Positions 12,611 through 24,115 of a DNA stretch of 64,000 bases are shown piece by piece. How positions within the stretch are numbered: position 1 is the first letter of the stretch; the number at the start of each line of letters is the position of its first letter. Source of the stretch: Euonymus europaeus. Taxonomy: Eukaryota > Streptophyta > Magnoliopsida > Celastrales > Celastraceae. The stretch is from assembly GCA_963580455.1 (NCBI GenBank), contig OY756961.1, positions 8,847,001 through 8,911,000 on the forward strand, in the 5' to 3' direction. The translations under genes and the position numbers were made by a program. Under the pieces are notes generated by a model that saw nothing but the letters and a program-made list of their open reading frames with translations, did no database searches and was not told the DNA's origin.

Positions 12611-14655
12611 TATCATGCCCCTACCCAAGGAGCGTGAGCTAAATGACAAAACGACACATAATTACACTAGATACTTCACAAACTGACATAAATTTCAAAA
12701 AAGAAATTGGCAACACCTCTCCATAAATTGAAGAATGCCACCCTTCACAAAATATGAAAACACACTTCTATAACCAATCCAGCAAACTCCAGACACCATC
12801 CACGATACAAGCTTCTCAAGAGTTCCACAACAATCACATACATAATATATATATATATATATGGCACAGGAGTCCCAATTACACAGAATCCTCTCCTGAC
12901 CCTTCCAAAATAACCACAACAACATATATGTATAACTACTCACCATACCATAACAAATATCATATCATAAATAAGAAAATAAACAACCCTAAACACACTG
13001 TAATACGTCAAGCCACCACGTCACGCCCTGTCATGCTGATATGGGGGATTCGTACTAGTAGTTGGCTCACCTAAAAGGAAAAAGAATAAATAAGGTGAGT
13101 TGAATGCTCAGTAGGGATATCGAGTAATAAGACTAACGAAATAAGGCCGAAATGTGAGAGAATGGAATGAATGAATCAAAATGCTATGTAGAACGAAAAA
13201 AATGTCTCCGTACACCCATCTGAACCTTCGAACACCCATCCATGACTCCGAAGGGTTGTGGATCGCTCCCACACATGTACCATATTCATATTCACCGGCA
13301 CCGTAAATCGGTCTAAACGGTAAATCCATTAAGAAGGTGTAAGTCCGTTGAACATTTCTATTTTCCAAATCCATTTCATAATAAAATCCTCAACCTTGAA
13401 TCATCGTTCCTAAACATGGAAACACCCTAGCCCCTTGCCCGGTGATCCATTACGCCACTAAATGCACATTAAAAATCATTTAAATGTTATGTCACATAAA
13501 TCACATCACATGAAGATGCAAATACGTGGCAATCAAACCTAACACGTTCAGGGGTAAATGCGTATACATATAATAAATAAATCAAAGAAAAGGTCATACA
13601 ACGAATCATGTAACAGGTTTGACTATCTTGGAACAATCAAGAGTAGCCCAAATGAATTTATAAAATTTAATACGATACGAAAGGTTCGAGAAGACAACTT
13701 TCAAAACTTTCTAGGAACGAGAAAACTTAACCAAGGAAGGAAAAAGGGTATCCCTACCTCTTTGTCGACAACGCACAATCTCTATCATCGAACAAAATTT
13801 CTTCCAAGTAAATTCACTAACCAATTTAATAAAAATAAACTCAATTTAATTCCATAAGTTCACACTTCCAATATCCCAATCTCAAAAATTTCATATTCTA
13901 AAATCCCTCACTCCTCCAAAAATCGACATTCTATCATTCAAATCAAAAATAAATATCAAAATCTCAATACATATTTTTTTCCCAAATTAGCCCAACCTTC
14001 ACTTAACAATTTTAGGCTAAGGAAAATCTCCTTGTTGTTTCTTTTTCTTCCAATTTCTACTTCAAGAACAAATCCCCATTGGATTTTCAAAACCTACACC
14101 TAAACTTAACAATTCAACACAATTTAAGCCAAACTAAATTGCTAGACCAAAGAATTATTAATAATTTTCGAAATTCATAAATCCCCTAAAAACCTAGTAT
14201 TTCCATAATTGTTATTGAATCCTTGAGGTAAGTTAAAATTCTTACCAAGTAATGAAAAGGAGTTAGATAAGTGGAATTGTTTTCTAAGAATTACCTTAGC
14301 TTGAAGATGACAATCCTTTCTTGATGGATTGCCTTGAAAATCAAAGAGGAGAATTGGTGTTGAAATTGGAGATAAATTTCTCTTTGGTTTGTGTTTTGTG
14401 ATTTCAAAACAAGATAATCAAGGTTTCAATTAAAGACTTCACCCTACTGATACATTTTGTAATTTTTTTTCCTTTAAGCATATCCTTTACTTTATATATA
14501 TTATAAATAAATGGTTTTGTTAACTTTATTTATTATATGCGCAAACAACATAAACATAAATATACATTTCTATTTCCACTTTACCATTTTTTTCACTTCA
14601 CATTATTATTATTTTTCATTTTAATTTAATTAATTTTTCCCATACGGAATTTTAC
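12611..14655. mobile_element. Insertion splitting the copia RT gene (LTR-like, unclassified)
   Basis: About 2 kb separates the copia RT pieces ending ..YQKNGKIV (about 14656) and beginning LLLLYVDDM (about 12610), which are adjacent in a normal RT. The inserted sequence has no transposase or polymerase. Its composition, including a short TA run near 12848 and phrases like gtgagttgaatgctcagtag at 13095, resembles Ty3/gypsy-type LTR sequence. I could not find TG..CA ends or a target duplication, so the exact ends and class are open. Confidence 0.45.
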
Positions 14656-15565
14656 AATCTTTCCATTCTTTTGATAAAATTCCTGCTTGTTTAAAATCAC
14701 AGTTCAATAGAGCTTGAGTGCACTTGGCATTCCACTGCCTTGAAGCTTGTTTTAAACCATATATAAATCTATTTAATTTACATATATAACCATTAGGAAC
14801 TGAAAAACCAGGAGGTGGTGTCATGTATACAATTTCTTTCAAATCTCAAACGCATTATTTACATCTAAATGTTCTACCTCCCAAATATACATACTGGCTA
14901 GTGCAAGAAATACTCTTATTGTAACTATGAGTGAAAATGTTTATAAATAATCAAAACCCTTGCATTGATTGTATCCAAGAGCCACAAGCCTAGATTTATA
15001 TTTATCTACTGATCCATCTCGGTTGAATTTTGTTTTATAAACCCATTTACATCCAATTGGTTTCCTTCCTTTAGGAAGAGGAACTACTGTCCAGGTTTCC
15101 TTATTCAGCAGGGCATTCATTTTTGATTGCATAGCTTCTACCCATCTAGGATCTTTAGAGGCTGATTTGTGACCTACTGGTTCCTCATGACTACATATAT
15201 TATTTATGTATGCAATGTGTGATACATGATAGTTGTTGTTTTGATTAACTCTATGCATGAACCTGTCTTTCACAACTAATGTATTGATATTATAGTCATA
15301 GTCTTTTATGTAGGCAGGTACTTTCCTATTTCTTCCCCTACTTGTTTTAGACCTGTCTCTCTCTTTTGTGTTCTTGTAAGAATCATTGGTTTTTAGAATT
15401 TTTTTCTTCAAGTGATTCTGATGCTAATTGTGGTCAAATGATTTCTGTAGCGTGAATTTTTTCTTTACTTTTAAGAGGAAAGAGATTTTCTAGAAATTTA
15501 ACATCCCTAAAGATGAAAATTTCTTTAGTTGACAAATCTTGAACTTTATAGCCCTTTTAAAGTTT
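14656..15565 (-). pseudogene. Ty1/copia connection and reverse transcriptase fragment
   Basis: Minus-strand pieces in order. Near 15560-15480 is KGYKVQDLSTKEIFIFRDVK, the post-integrase connection typical of copia (..KGYKV.DL..K..F.SRDV.F.E..FP). 15411-14941 has WVEAMQSKMNALLNKETWTV, GCKWVYKTKFNRDGS and KSRLVALGYNQ. 14842-14630 has PPPGFSVPN, LNRFIYGLKQASRQW and ALLNCDFKQ. This is the N-terminal half of the copia RT; the palm continues at 12610. Frames change near 14900 and 14690. No integrase or protease is present between this and the gag fragment at 15566. Confidence 0.85.
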
Positions 15566-16055
15566 TATATACTTTTTGAAATTTTTGGCCAATAAGACCA
15601 ATCCATCCATGTCATCATCCGACTCATCTTGACTGGATTTCAAGGCTACTCCTTTCAGCTTTTTAGAAACACTAAAATTGCCTTCGTATGTTTGTAAAGA
15701 ACGCACAAGCTACTATACTTTGAGTGTGTCAACATCGTTGCTTTCCTCAATTGTAACAACTTTAGCTTGAAATCTGTCAGTCAATGTGCGTAGAATTTTT
15801 CGAACTATCTTGGAAGGAGACAACTGCTCACCAAGTGCAAATATGGAATTAACAATATCATTCAACTTGACATAAAAGTGATCGAAAGTCTCATCTTTCT
15901 CCATATGTAACATCTCAAAAGACATGGTTAACTTTTGTAATTTGGAAATCTTCACGGTTGGAGTACCTTCATGTATAACTTCAAGAATGTCTTAGGCTTC
16001 TTTTGCTGTTTCACAATTTGTAATACACTTGAACTCCTTCGATAAAAATTGAAAA
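15566..16055 (-). pseudogene. Ty1/copia gag fragment (UBN2 family)
   Basis: The minus strand encodes FKCITNCETAKEA, a TAG where Trp is expected, DILEVIHEGTPTVKISKLQ, DETFDHFYVKLNDIVNS, PSKIVRKILRTL and SLQTYEGNFSVSKK, ending LAKKFQKVYKTLK. This order matches the gag-polypeptide (UBN2) region of copia elements, the capsid domain. It runs straight into connection-domain sequence at 15565, so the protease and integrase are missing. The upstream (5') side is lost at about 16055. Confidence 0.8.
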
Positions 16056-17398
16056 ATATAAATACTAAATCCAAAAAGCAACACAACAATATTTATAAGT
16101 AAAACCCAATACAGGGAAAAACCTCTGGTGTTTAGAGCCACTAATCTTGAAGAAATCCACTATTTAAACGGGTTAAAAGAATGTCCGTAGAGGTAGGATG
16201 CACATGACCTACACTAGTTTTTTGCTTGAGTCGCTCGATACACCCTACCACAAGTATAAGCTTCCACATAATTCTTCAAAGTTACATTGAAGATATAGTA
16301 ATGCCCTCAAAGTGTGATGCATGAATGCATGAAGATTAAAAATACACAACTCGCCCCAAACACAAGAAATAGTTTAGAATAGGCGAGTAAAAGAATTAGA
16401 TTTGTTTGGTTACCAATGACAATAAATATGACATGCATATCAACCAAGAAAACCCAAGATAATGTTCTAAAAGATATGCACAATATTGACCTATGAAATT
16501 AGCTAAAGATTATGTCCTAATCTTGGAATTAAGACCATGAAAGATAAGAAGAGACTTCATTAATTTGAGGAGATGATTATCTCTAAAATAGGAAGGAGAT
16601 AAATCTTTAAAATGGGAGATACTAATTCCTAAAACAAACTTGATTTTATTTCAATCAATCAATTTAACCAAATCAATTCATTAAATAAAATTAGTTAACA
16701 ATTTTCACTTAAAATCAAATCACGTAAAACCCAAAATTCAAGTTTCCAAAAGCTGCTGCTCATGTAGGCTATGTGAAGCTTACTTGAAATTCATGTAGGG
16801 TACATACAGGTTACATGACAACACTGTTGATATGACCTTTAAATCAACCTGCATTCCTATCTAATGTGGATTATAGTTAATCTAATATGATGATTACAAT
16901 GTCAAGCATAATGTCACATTAAATTCATAACCCAAATGCAAACATAAAAACACAAAAAACACAAAGAAGGAAAATTATTTGGTAAACATAAATGGCACTA
17001 GATGACCCAAATGCAAAGCCTAAGATGAGGGCCCTCTTCCAGTATAAAGATAGAACTTCTCGCCCCTCTCATAGGCATCCAACTCGTGGTTGGAATCCTT
17101 GTCCCAATATTCTCATCAACAGTAATGCAAATAAGTAATGAGACGCGAGTTTTTTTTTTTCTTTTTGAAAAAAGACACAAAACAATCTAAACAATTTGGA
17201 GGTAACGCACAATCATATGAGCAGGAGCAGACACACACTATAAGTGCATTGGGCTACAAAAGAAAAAAAGTTAATATACATAGTTAGCTTTAGCCCAGCC
17301 CATAGCCCTTTAAATCATTAAACATTAGCCCAGCCCACATTTATTAGATAATTACCCATTAGCCTTAGCCTTACACAGTATTTGTACGAGAATGAGAT
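16056..17398. other. No recognisable gene
   Basis: AT-rich sequence without domain-bearing frames. Near 16108 the phrase cagggaaaaacctctggtgt followed by ttagagccac resembles flanks often seen in plant retrotransposon regions, but no ends can be defined. A 10-nt T tract lies at about 17151. Confidence 0.4.
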
Positions 17399-17401
17399 TT
17401 A

Positions 17402-17701
17402 GGCTATGCTTGGGAGATGGGTTGGGAGGTGTTGGGTTGAGAGGGGTTGAGAGGGGTAGAGTTGGGAGGTGTTGGGTTGGGAGGGGTTCATAAAAGTAAA
17501 CCCTTGATTGGTATGAGAGGGGTTGAGAGGGGTTGGGAGGGGTTGAGAGCCTTTAATGTGAGTGAACACCTCCCAACCCCTCAAAATGAGGGGTTGGGAA
17601 AAGGGGTGTTAGGAGGTGTTCGCACCAAGCAAGGGTTCGGAGGGGTTCGCTTGTTCACGAACCTCTCCCAACCCCTCCGAACACCTCTCCCAAGCAAGGC
17701 C
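17402..17701. mobile_element. Tourist-like MITE (PIF/Harbinger superfamily)
   Basis: A 300-bp element with terminal inverted repeats: GGCTATGCTTGGGAGA on the left, and GGCCTTGCTTGGGAGA as the reverse complement of the right end. It is flanked by TTA at 17399-17401 and 17702-17704, the 3-bp duplication of PIF/Harbinger. The interior is made of GGGGTTGGGAGG-type repeats, G-rich on the plus strand in the left half and C-rich in the right, so the whole element can fold back. It has no coding capacity and would depend on a PIF-type transposase. Confidence 0.85.
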
Positions 17702-17704
17702 TTA

Positions 17705-18018
17705 GGGATTAGGAGGCAGTGTGGCTTGTGAGAGCTAGTACCAGCCAGTCAGTCACCACTCCAGGACGATTGAGTTGCTGTCAGGGAAGCATCAGGACGA
17801 ACTGCCGAGAGTCGCCTGCCGATAAGATCGTAAGAAGCCTTCTATTTATCGATTTTTCTTTTGTAGTGGCCTAGTGGGTTTGATTTGCATTTGCTGGTTA
17901 AGAGAATTGAGTGACTAGATATGTAAGTGTTAAGTGTGTAACTAGAAGTCTAGAAAAGTTACGAGTGGAAGTGTGGAACCACTAATTCTTTTAGTGGTTT
18001 TCTTGGGAATTAATTGAA
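17705..18018. other. No gene seen
   Basis: Short unique-looking stretch between the Tourist-like MITE and the 804-bp Mutator-like element. No domain-bearing frame or repeat is visible. Confidence 0.4.
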
Positions 18019-18027
18019 TATTTGGAT

Positions 18028-18831
18028 GGGTGGGGCTAGTCGCACCCCAACAATTACCGGTCCCACCCCAAAAATACAAAAAAATCACCATCTCTTAGCA
18101 CCCCATCCAGTCTAATCTCCAACCGGTTTATTACCCAAAAATCATACTTCCTTCTATAGTTCCCCTTCTCTCTCTCTCTCTCTCCCCCCTTCTCTCTCTG
18201 AGTTTCTAGATCTGGCCACCCTTCATTGACTGCACGAGATCGGACTGGATATCTACCAACGTCATAATCTGAGTCATCGTCGAACCGAAATACAGTGTCA
18301 AAATCTATACTCAGATTGTGGGTTAGGATCTTTAGTTGAGGTACAGAAACGGAGGCGATCGACGGAGAATGAGATGGACGATCTCCAGATTTTTCTGTTA
18401 GTTTTCTCTTGGTTTTATTCCGACTAAAACCTTTCAGTTCTCATCGGTCGTAGATGGACGATTTCCATATGCCAGCTGGTGATGAACGAGGTCTTGGCTC
18501 TCTCCGACGAGAGCTCCATTTTGAAAGTAGGTGAAGAGAAGATCGGCTGAGAAGACAAAGCACCCATTATTCTGTCATTTCCATCCTTCCAGATCTGTAA
18601 CTCCACAAAATTGGAGAAGGCATGGGAATGGCTTCCTTGGACTTCTCTCCGTCTAGGATTTCATGAGGAAGACGACGGCTGGTGTGGGGGTGGAGAGGGA
18701 GAGAGAAAAAGAGGGAAAAGTTGGGGTTTTAGTGGTAATAGGTGATATTTAGAATCTATATGTTTTTTATTGGGGGTTTTGGTAGTAATAGGATGAGACC
18801 GGTAATTGTTGGAGTGTGACTAGCCCCACCC
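18028..18831. mobile_element. Non-autonomous Mutator-like element (9-bp duplication)
   Basis: The ends are inverted copies. The left begins GGGTGGGGCTAGTCGCAC and the right, reverse-complemented, begins GGGTGGGGCTAGTCACAC; similarity continues through CAACAATTACCGGTC, giving arms of about 45 bp. A perfect 9-bp direct repeat, TATTTGGAT, flanks it at 18019-18027 and 18832-18840, the size expected for Mutator-like elements. The 700-bp interior is GC-richer than its surroundings, has a CT-rich run at about 18168-18200, and lacks MURA transposase. It could be a Pack-MULE carrying host sequence; I do not recognise the cargo. Confidence 0.85.
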
Positions 18832-18948
18832 TATTTGGATAATTGGATTTGAACTCATAATGATACAGTCATACAGTTGAATTTTTTTAATTATTTAATC
18901 AATCTTGAATACCATAAGGTGGCTGCAACTACATATCTTGCTACTCTT

Positions 18949-18950
<2 letters not shown>

Positions 18951-18985
<35 letters not shown>
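18951..18985. repeat. (TA)n microsatellite
   Basis: Uninterrupted TA dinucleotide run of about 35 bp in AT-rich noncoding sequence. Confidence 0.95.
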
Positions 18986-18987
<2 letters not shown>

Positions 18988-19039
18988 CATTGTATTAGGT
19001 TTTGAATTTGAGATATAATGGAAAATCAAGGGAATAAGA

Positions 19040-19800
19040 GAAGCAGAATAAAAACACTTTTTTTGTTCTTTAAACTAAGAGGAGAAACATCAACAAGTGA
19101 TACATTTTCTCGAACCAATGTTAGTGTTTCAGTGCCAACACTCCCAAGTGAGCGATAGCCTTCTCGTACTCAAACTTATGGTCATGGAGTTGAGTTTGAT
19201 TATAGTTCTCTTGAATGAGATCCGGGTTTACGTATTTTAATAGGACAATATCGTGTTAATCTACGGGATGGAATCAGACGAGCTTATATAAAAACGGGGT
19301 CATATCAGCCTAAATTGGCAATATACCCGCGGACTGAATCAAGAAGACAATATCATCGATTTCAGTATTCTTTGTTTCAACAATTTCCTTGGTTGGAGTT
19401 CTCCTTCAAAGGATTCAACATTTTGCTTTTCATGTTATCTTTTTGAAAGTCATAATGCTCTCCAGTGCACATGAATATTGATGGGTTTAGTAATTGGAAG
19501 AGGGTAATGATGGGACTAAATGCGTATTTTTGACACATATGGGAGCTCTTACTTGACCACACATAATTGCTGAAAAATCTGTTGAGGGTTTATCAAATGT
19601 TACTCAACATATTGATAAAGTGATGAATGCACAAACTTCAATTCAGAAGAGGTGTAGAAGAATCGATTACGGCTTAAGACGACAATTGAGAGTATTCGGT
19701 GACTCAGTTTGCAAGCTTGTGCATTTAGAGGTCACGATGAATCCTCGACTTCCAATAACCGTGGAAATTTGATAGAGATGATAAGACTTATGGGAAGATT
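19040..19800 (+). pseudogene. hAT-type transposase fragment (zf-TTF / DUF4371)
   Basis: Fragments match plant hAT-derived TTF-type zinc finger proteins. VEFDYSSLE, a TGA, then DPGLR and INLRD-like sequence lead to GIRRAYIKTGSYQPKLA and FQYSLFQQFPWLEFS, the zf-TTF region. After a frame change come VDGFSNWKRVNDGTKCVFL-like sequence, NVTQHIDKVMNAQTSIQ and ACAFRGHDESSTSNNRGNLI, the start of DUF4371. The DDE core and C-terminal hAT dimerisation domain are absent; the sequence stops near 19800 where different repeat sequence begins. Several stops and frame changes make it inactive. Confidence 0.75.
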
Positions 19801-20519
19801 GAATGTTAATACTAAGGGAGAAGTATCGGATTGATCCTTGAACTTACATTTTTGGGACATTTCGGCCCCTCAACTTTTTTTGGCCAAAGAAGCCCTCGTA
19901 CTTTGCAAAATGGGTTACGTTGGTCCTTCTGTTTACTTTTCGTTAAAAATTATTGACATGTCAATTTAATAATTACATGTCATTTTTTATATAAGAAATT
20001 GTAACATAAAAGACATGTGTCAATTAAAATTACACACATATCATTAATATTAAGAAAAATTGAAGATACAAAAAAAAGCAAAAATAAAAAAAAAAGGAAG
20101 CATAATTCAAAAATAAAAAAATTGCAGATCGGCATCTTAGTTGTGTCAAAGCCCCCTTGACTCTGGCAGGCACTTCTCAATGTTCCACAACGTCCATCTT
20201 TGTCGACATCGTGTTCTCCTCCGCCTCTCTGCAAACTCCATCAACGTCACGTCCTCTATTCCGCCTTAGATCTTTCTCTTCCGCTCATATTCCTCAATTC
20301 AAAAACAATTATGAATACTATAAAAGCCAGATTCAAGACTGGTAATCGTTCCGGCCAAGAAAAGTTGGGAAAGATGCAGCTCACCTCGAGGAATACGTTG
20401 ACAATGTCAAGCTGCAAAAATGTTGACGAAAATAGCCAGATCGACGACAAAGAAGATTCAATTAACCGCGCGCTTCTGAGCACGATTATGATTATGACGA
20501 TGTAGGAAATTGAACAAGA

Positions 20520-20520
<1 letters not shown>

Positions 20521-20559
<39 letters not shown>
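20521..20559. repeat. (TA)n microsatellite
   Basis: About 39 bp of uninterrupted TA repeat. Confidence 0.95.
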
Positions 20560-20562
<3 letters not shown>

Positions 20563-21206
20563 TTGCCAGATTGTTGGAGTCATGATAGGTTATGATTGAT
20601 TGCCCAAGTGGTAATAAACGGTATAAGAAACATATGGCGATGTGGGTATCCAAATCATTAAACTTCTCTACAATACTACTGAAGTTTTTTTTTTTGATAT
20701 ATCATGGTGTTATTATCGTCATCAATTTTTAAAACCTTGATATATTTAAGTTCAATTTGCCTTGTATTTTATTTAGTATTGGATTATTACTTAATCGTAG
20801 AGGTTGAATAAGTGTCCTAACTTGAAGATCATGGATGGATGAGTTATTGTTTTTTGAATCTTTATTTGAGTTTTATTTTAATTTTTAGATGAGGTATTAA
20901 ATAAATTTTAAACCATTTAATGATACAAAAATCAATGCCCTTGGTGGCTTCGTGTTAAAATTCCAGTTTTTCTTTTTCTTTTTCTTTTCTAAACCAAATA
21001 AAATTTGAAACATAAAAAGTAAAATTTAAATAAAAGGTCAAAAAAGGCCCCTTCCCTTCTCTTATATGGGTTGGGATCCGGAAGACAGCCTATTCACTAC
21101 GGATGGACCGTTTGATCTTGGGAACAAATATCCAACCGTCCAAAGCAAATTAGATTTTTATTAATTGCTTTAACTTAAAAAAAAGCGTGTTTAGCAAATA
21201 CAGTAA

Positions 21207-21227
21207 TCTCTCTCTCTCTCTCTCTCT
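21207..21227. repeat. (CT)n microsatellite
   Basis: CT dinucleotide run in sequence resembling a plant 5' leader, just left of the large CACTA element. Confidence 0.8.
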
Positions 21228-21469
21228 TGTAAAGCAAATACATTCGTTCTCAATCTCTCTCATGTAAAACAAGCAGCACAGTAGTCCCAAAATCGATTTT
21301 CTCAATTGATCTCTCTCTCCGACAACAACAAAAACCCAATTTCATTGAAAGAAACCTCGTGTGTATCCAAAACGTGAACCGCTCTGACTTCTTTTTAGCT
21401 TGGCAAGGGGTCAAGATATGAGTTTTCTTCCTTCATTACAAGCAAAGTGAATTTTAAGGACATAATTCT

Positions 21470-21745
21470 TTTTCAGTGAGACGGAATTTTTCGTCACTGA
21501 AAATTTTGTCAGTCTTCTTTTTTGACATTTTGACTTTTTTGGGAGGAATTTTTTCCCCATCCCCATTAATTGAACTTTTTGACATTTTGACTAATCAGGG
21601 ACTATAATTTTATCCTTCCCTAAATCTGTCCATAATTAGGGACAAAAATTTCTTCCGTCCCTAAATCCTTGAGTAATTTGTAATGGAAATATAATTTTGT
21701 CAGTAACTAGGGACAGATGTCGGCAAAAATTTTGAAAATAGTTAT
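21470..21745. repeat. CACTA 5' subterminal repeats
   Basis: Copies of TAGGGACAAAAATTTCTTCC, reversed GACGGAAG and cagtgagacggaatttttcg forms in both orientations. The first can fold into a hairpin (CAGTGA..TCACTG). They lie just inside the proposed left terminus at 21434. Confidence 0.65.
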
Positions 21746-22763
21746 CTCTCCAAGAATTGCTCACTAGTTTCAGTCTTAGTCTCAAAACTATTGTAGATTT
21801 TTGGGTGAGGTGCCTTACGATCCAGAGGCTTCACTTGTACGACCAAAAATTGATAATTTCAGGTTATTCTCTTTCAAGTTCTTCAGTTTTTAACATTAGC
21901 TACAAAAGAGTAAAAAAAGCACTAAAACCTTTGTTAATTAGGAGATGTCTCATGAATAATATTTTAAAGATTATATATTCGAAATTTATGGGTACCATCT
22001 AATTTTGGTTATGATCATAATCTGTTTAGATATTTAAAATTTTAATTGTATGTAAAATTATTTTTTAAATATGTTGTTATCTAGTTAGGAGTTTAACTTG
22101 TATTATCGTATATGAAAAAAATTATGCATACGTATATTCCACAAAATTACATAAATATACAAATTTAAGATTTTTGCTATATAACTATGAAATTTTTTCA
22201 ACTCAAATTTATGTTATTTTTTCTAATGAACTTTGCTTTTTTATCTTATTTTAAATTCTAAACTTCCACAAATTAATAATCAATTACTACTTGAAGTTAG
22301 GAAAAGAAAACTTCTTTCTTAGAACAATGTGTGGCCTAAATTTGTCATTTCCATATATATATGTATATGTATGTATGTAGGTAGGTGATAAATAAAATGG
22401 ATGTGCCTGAGTATCGTTTTTGAATGTACAACCGATTAGGACCTAATCGAGTGAGAATTACGCAATAATTCATTAATGAGGTTGAGGAGTTTCTTGCATT
22501 TGCTTCTGCAAATGATTTTCAAAGTATGGGAAAAATACAGTGTCCTTGCATTAGGTGCAAATGCAAAAAATATTTGGTATTTGATGAGATTAAGCAACAC
22601 TTGTTCAAAAAAAGGTTTTTAGGATGAATATTAATACTGGACAACTCATGGAGAAGTCATGCCTGAAATTCCTCCTGTATCGGCTGTGGAAAAGCAACCA
22701 GATGCTGGTAATTATTACTAACAAGGAAATGATCATGCTAATTTTGATCCATTTGAGTATATG

Positions 22764-23660
22764 TGTTGCACTATTTCGCTGCAATTTGTCAAACAAGTCA
22801 ATCATACGCCTTAATGACGAGACAATGTGTACAGGTGTGCCAGAGACTTGCAGTCAGTCTCAAAGTATGAAAAATAAATGTGAATGCATTAAAATCTAAC
22901 TTCTATCAAACGATTGTGAACGAATAGGGGTCACTCGTAATCTCACTATGATTCCTCAAGAAACTCTAGATCCACTGGAAAACGCTTAACTAAATACTGG
23001 ACTAAACAAAAATATCAAACTGTAATATTTTATTGATGATTGAAATAATTACAGAATAGTGTGTACAAAGCTGAATGTAAGCTAGAGGGCTAGAATACTT
23101 GAAAGATTGAAAGAGAGATTGATGCCATTGGGTTGAATTTTTGTGTATTTGGTTGTCTTTCTCCTCTTTCTCTTTGCCTATATATTATTGTCAATAATTC
23201 CAGAACAAACTTCCACTTCCGCCATGACTACAACTATTCGACATTCTCTCCAATATGCTCCCATCCTCTCCTACTACTGTGGTAATGATCCAATTGGGTG
23301 GTAATGGTGACATAATCTGCAAAACATGTTCAATTTGTGCTCCACAACACCTCAATTCAGCTGAAGCAATATCTCCTATAAAATAGGTAAGATAAGCTCT
23401 TATCTCCTAAATTCTAGGTAACTTCAAAGATCAAGTCTTAGTTCCCACAACAACTATTAAAATTGGGCCCATTTAATACTAAATCAATGGCCCATCTCCT
23501 ACTTCGCTCACATAAATCATAACTAAAATCCAGCCCATTATCATCTTGAATTTTCGGTCCACTCACACCATCCATTACTGTTTAGCCCTTTGTCTATCAC
23601 GCAGCCCAACTTCTTGGAACCAACCCAGCCCATTGGGCTTGTAAAATTATGGTATAAACA
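22764..23660 (-). mobile_element. Solo LTR inside tnp2
   Basis: An 897-bp sequence starting TGTTGCACTATTT and ending GGTATAAACA, so with TGTT..AACA ends, cuts between FEYM and VVDVAG, which are contiguous in the protein family. Flanks ATATG (22759-22763) and AGATG (23661-23665) are a 5-bp duplication with one mismatch. On the minus strand it has a TATA-like ATATATAGGC near 23175 and AATAAA near 23030 in the right order for an LTR. No internal retrotransposon sequence is present, so it is a solo LTR left by recombination. Confidence 0.8.
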
Positions 23661-24115
23661 AGATGGTAGTGGATGTTGCTGGTCTATCGGTTGGTGACAT
23701 GTTATTACATGCTAGAAATTATGATCAACAATATATGTCAGTACCTCTTAATCCAGATGTACAAATTTTCTTTGACATGTTGTCTTCTGCCCAATTACCA
23801 CTGTGGCCAAGTTGCGAATTGCATTCATAGTTTTCAGCTTCGATGAGACTATTGAGTCTTAAAGTTGATAATAACATGCCCCAATGATGTTTTGATGAAG
23901 TTGCCCATCTTATGAAAGATAATTTTCTTATGAGAGCTGCGTTGATGTGGAGTATCAATGACTTTCCTACCTTTGGTATGTTGTTTGGATGGGGGACTGC
24001 TGGGAAGTTAGCATGTTCGTAATGCATACAGAGTTCAAAGGCCTTGAAGAATGGTAGGAAAAATTTATGGTTAAATTGTCACTGACAGTTTTTGCCTATG
24101 ACACATCCGTTTAGA

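Larger units (their letters stand above)
19801..21433. other. Noncoding, repeat-like sequence; possible 5' leader at its right side
   Basis: From 19815 the pattern tgatccttgaacttacattt followed by gggacatttcggcccctcaac resembles the ends of plant Mutator-like repeats, but no partner end was found. 20160-20500 is GC-richer with a 101-codon frame (20200-20505) of unknown nature, perhaps transported exon sequence. 21000-21075 resembles 35188-35295 upstream of the RING gene. 21180-21430 has CT runs and looks like a plant 5' untranslated leader. No gene can be supported. Confidence 0.35.

Noticed and set aside
12848..12862. Short TA run considered as a microsatellite feature
   Set aside because: Only about 15 bp; too short to list separately.
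13108..13374. 88-codon minus-strand frame in the insert splitting the copia RT
   Set aside because: Tail is hydrophobic and low in complexity, no domain, and it lies in LTR-like sequence.
20200..20505. 101-codon frame considered as a small host gene
   Set aside because: No homology recognised, changes between coding-like frames, and lies in Mutator-type repeat sequence with a (TA)n tract at its end. Recorded only as possible transported sequence.
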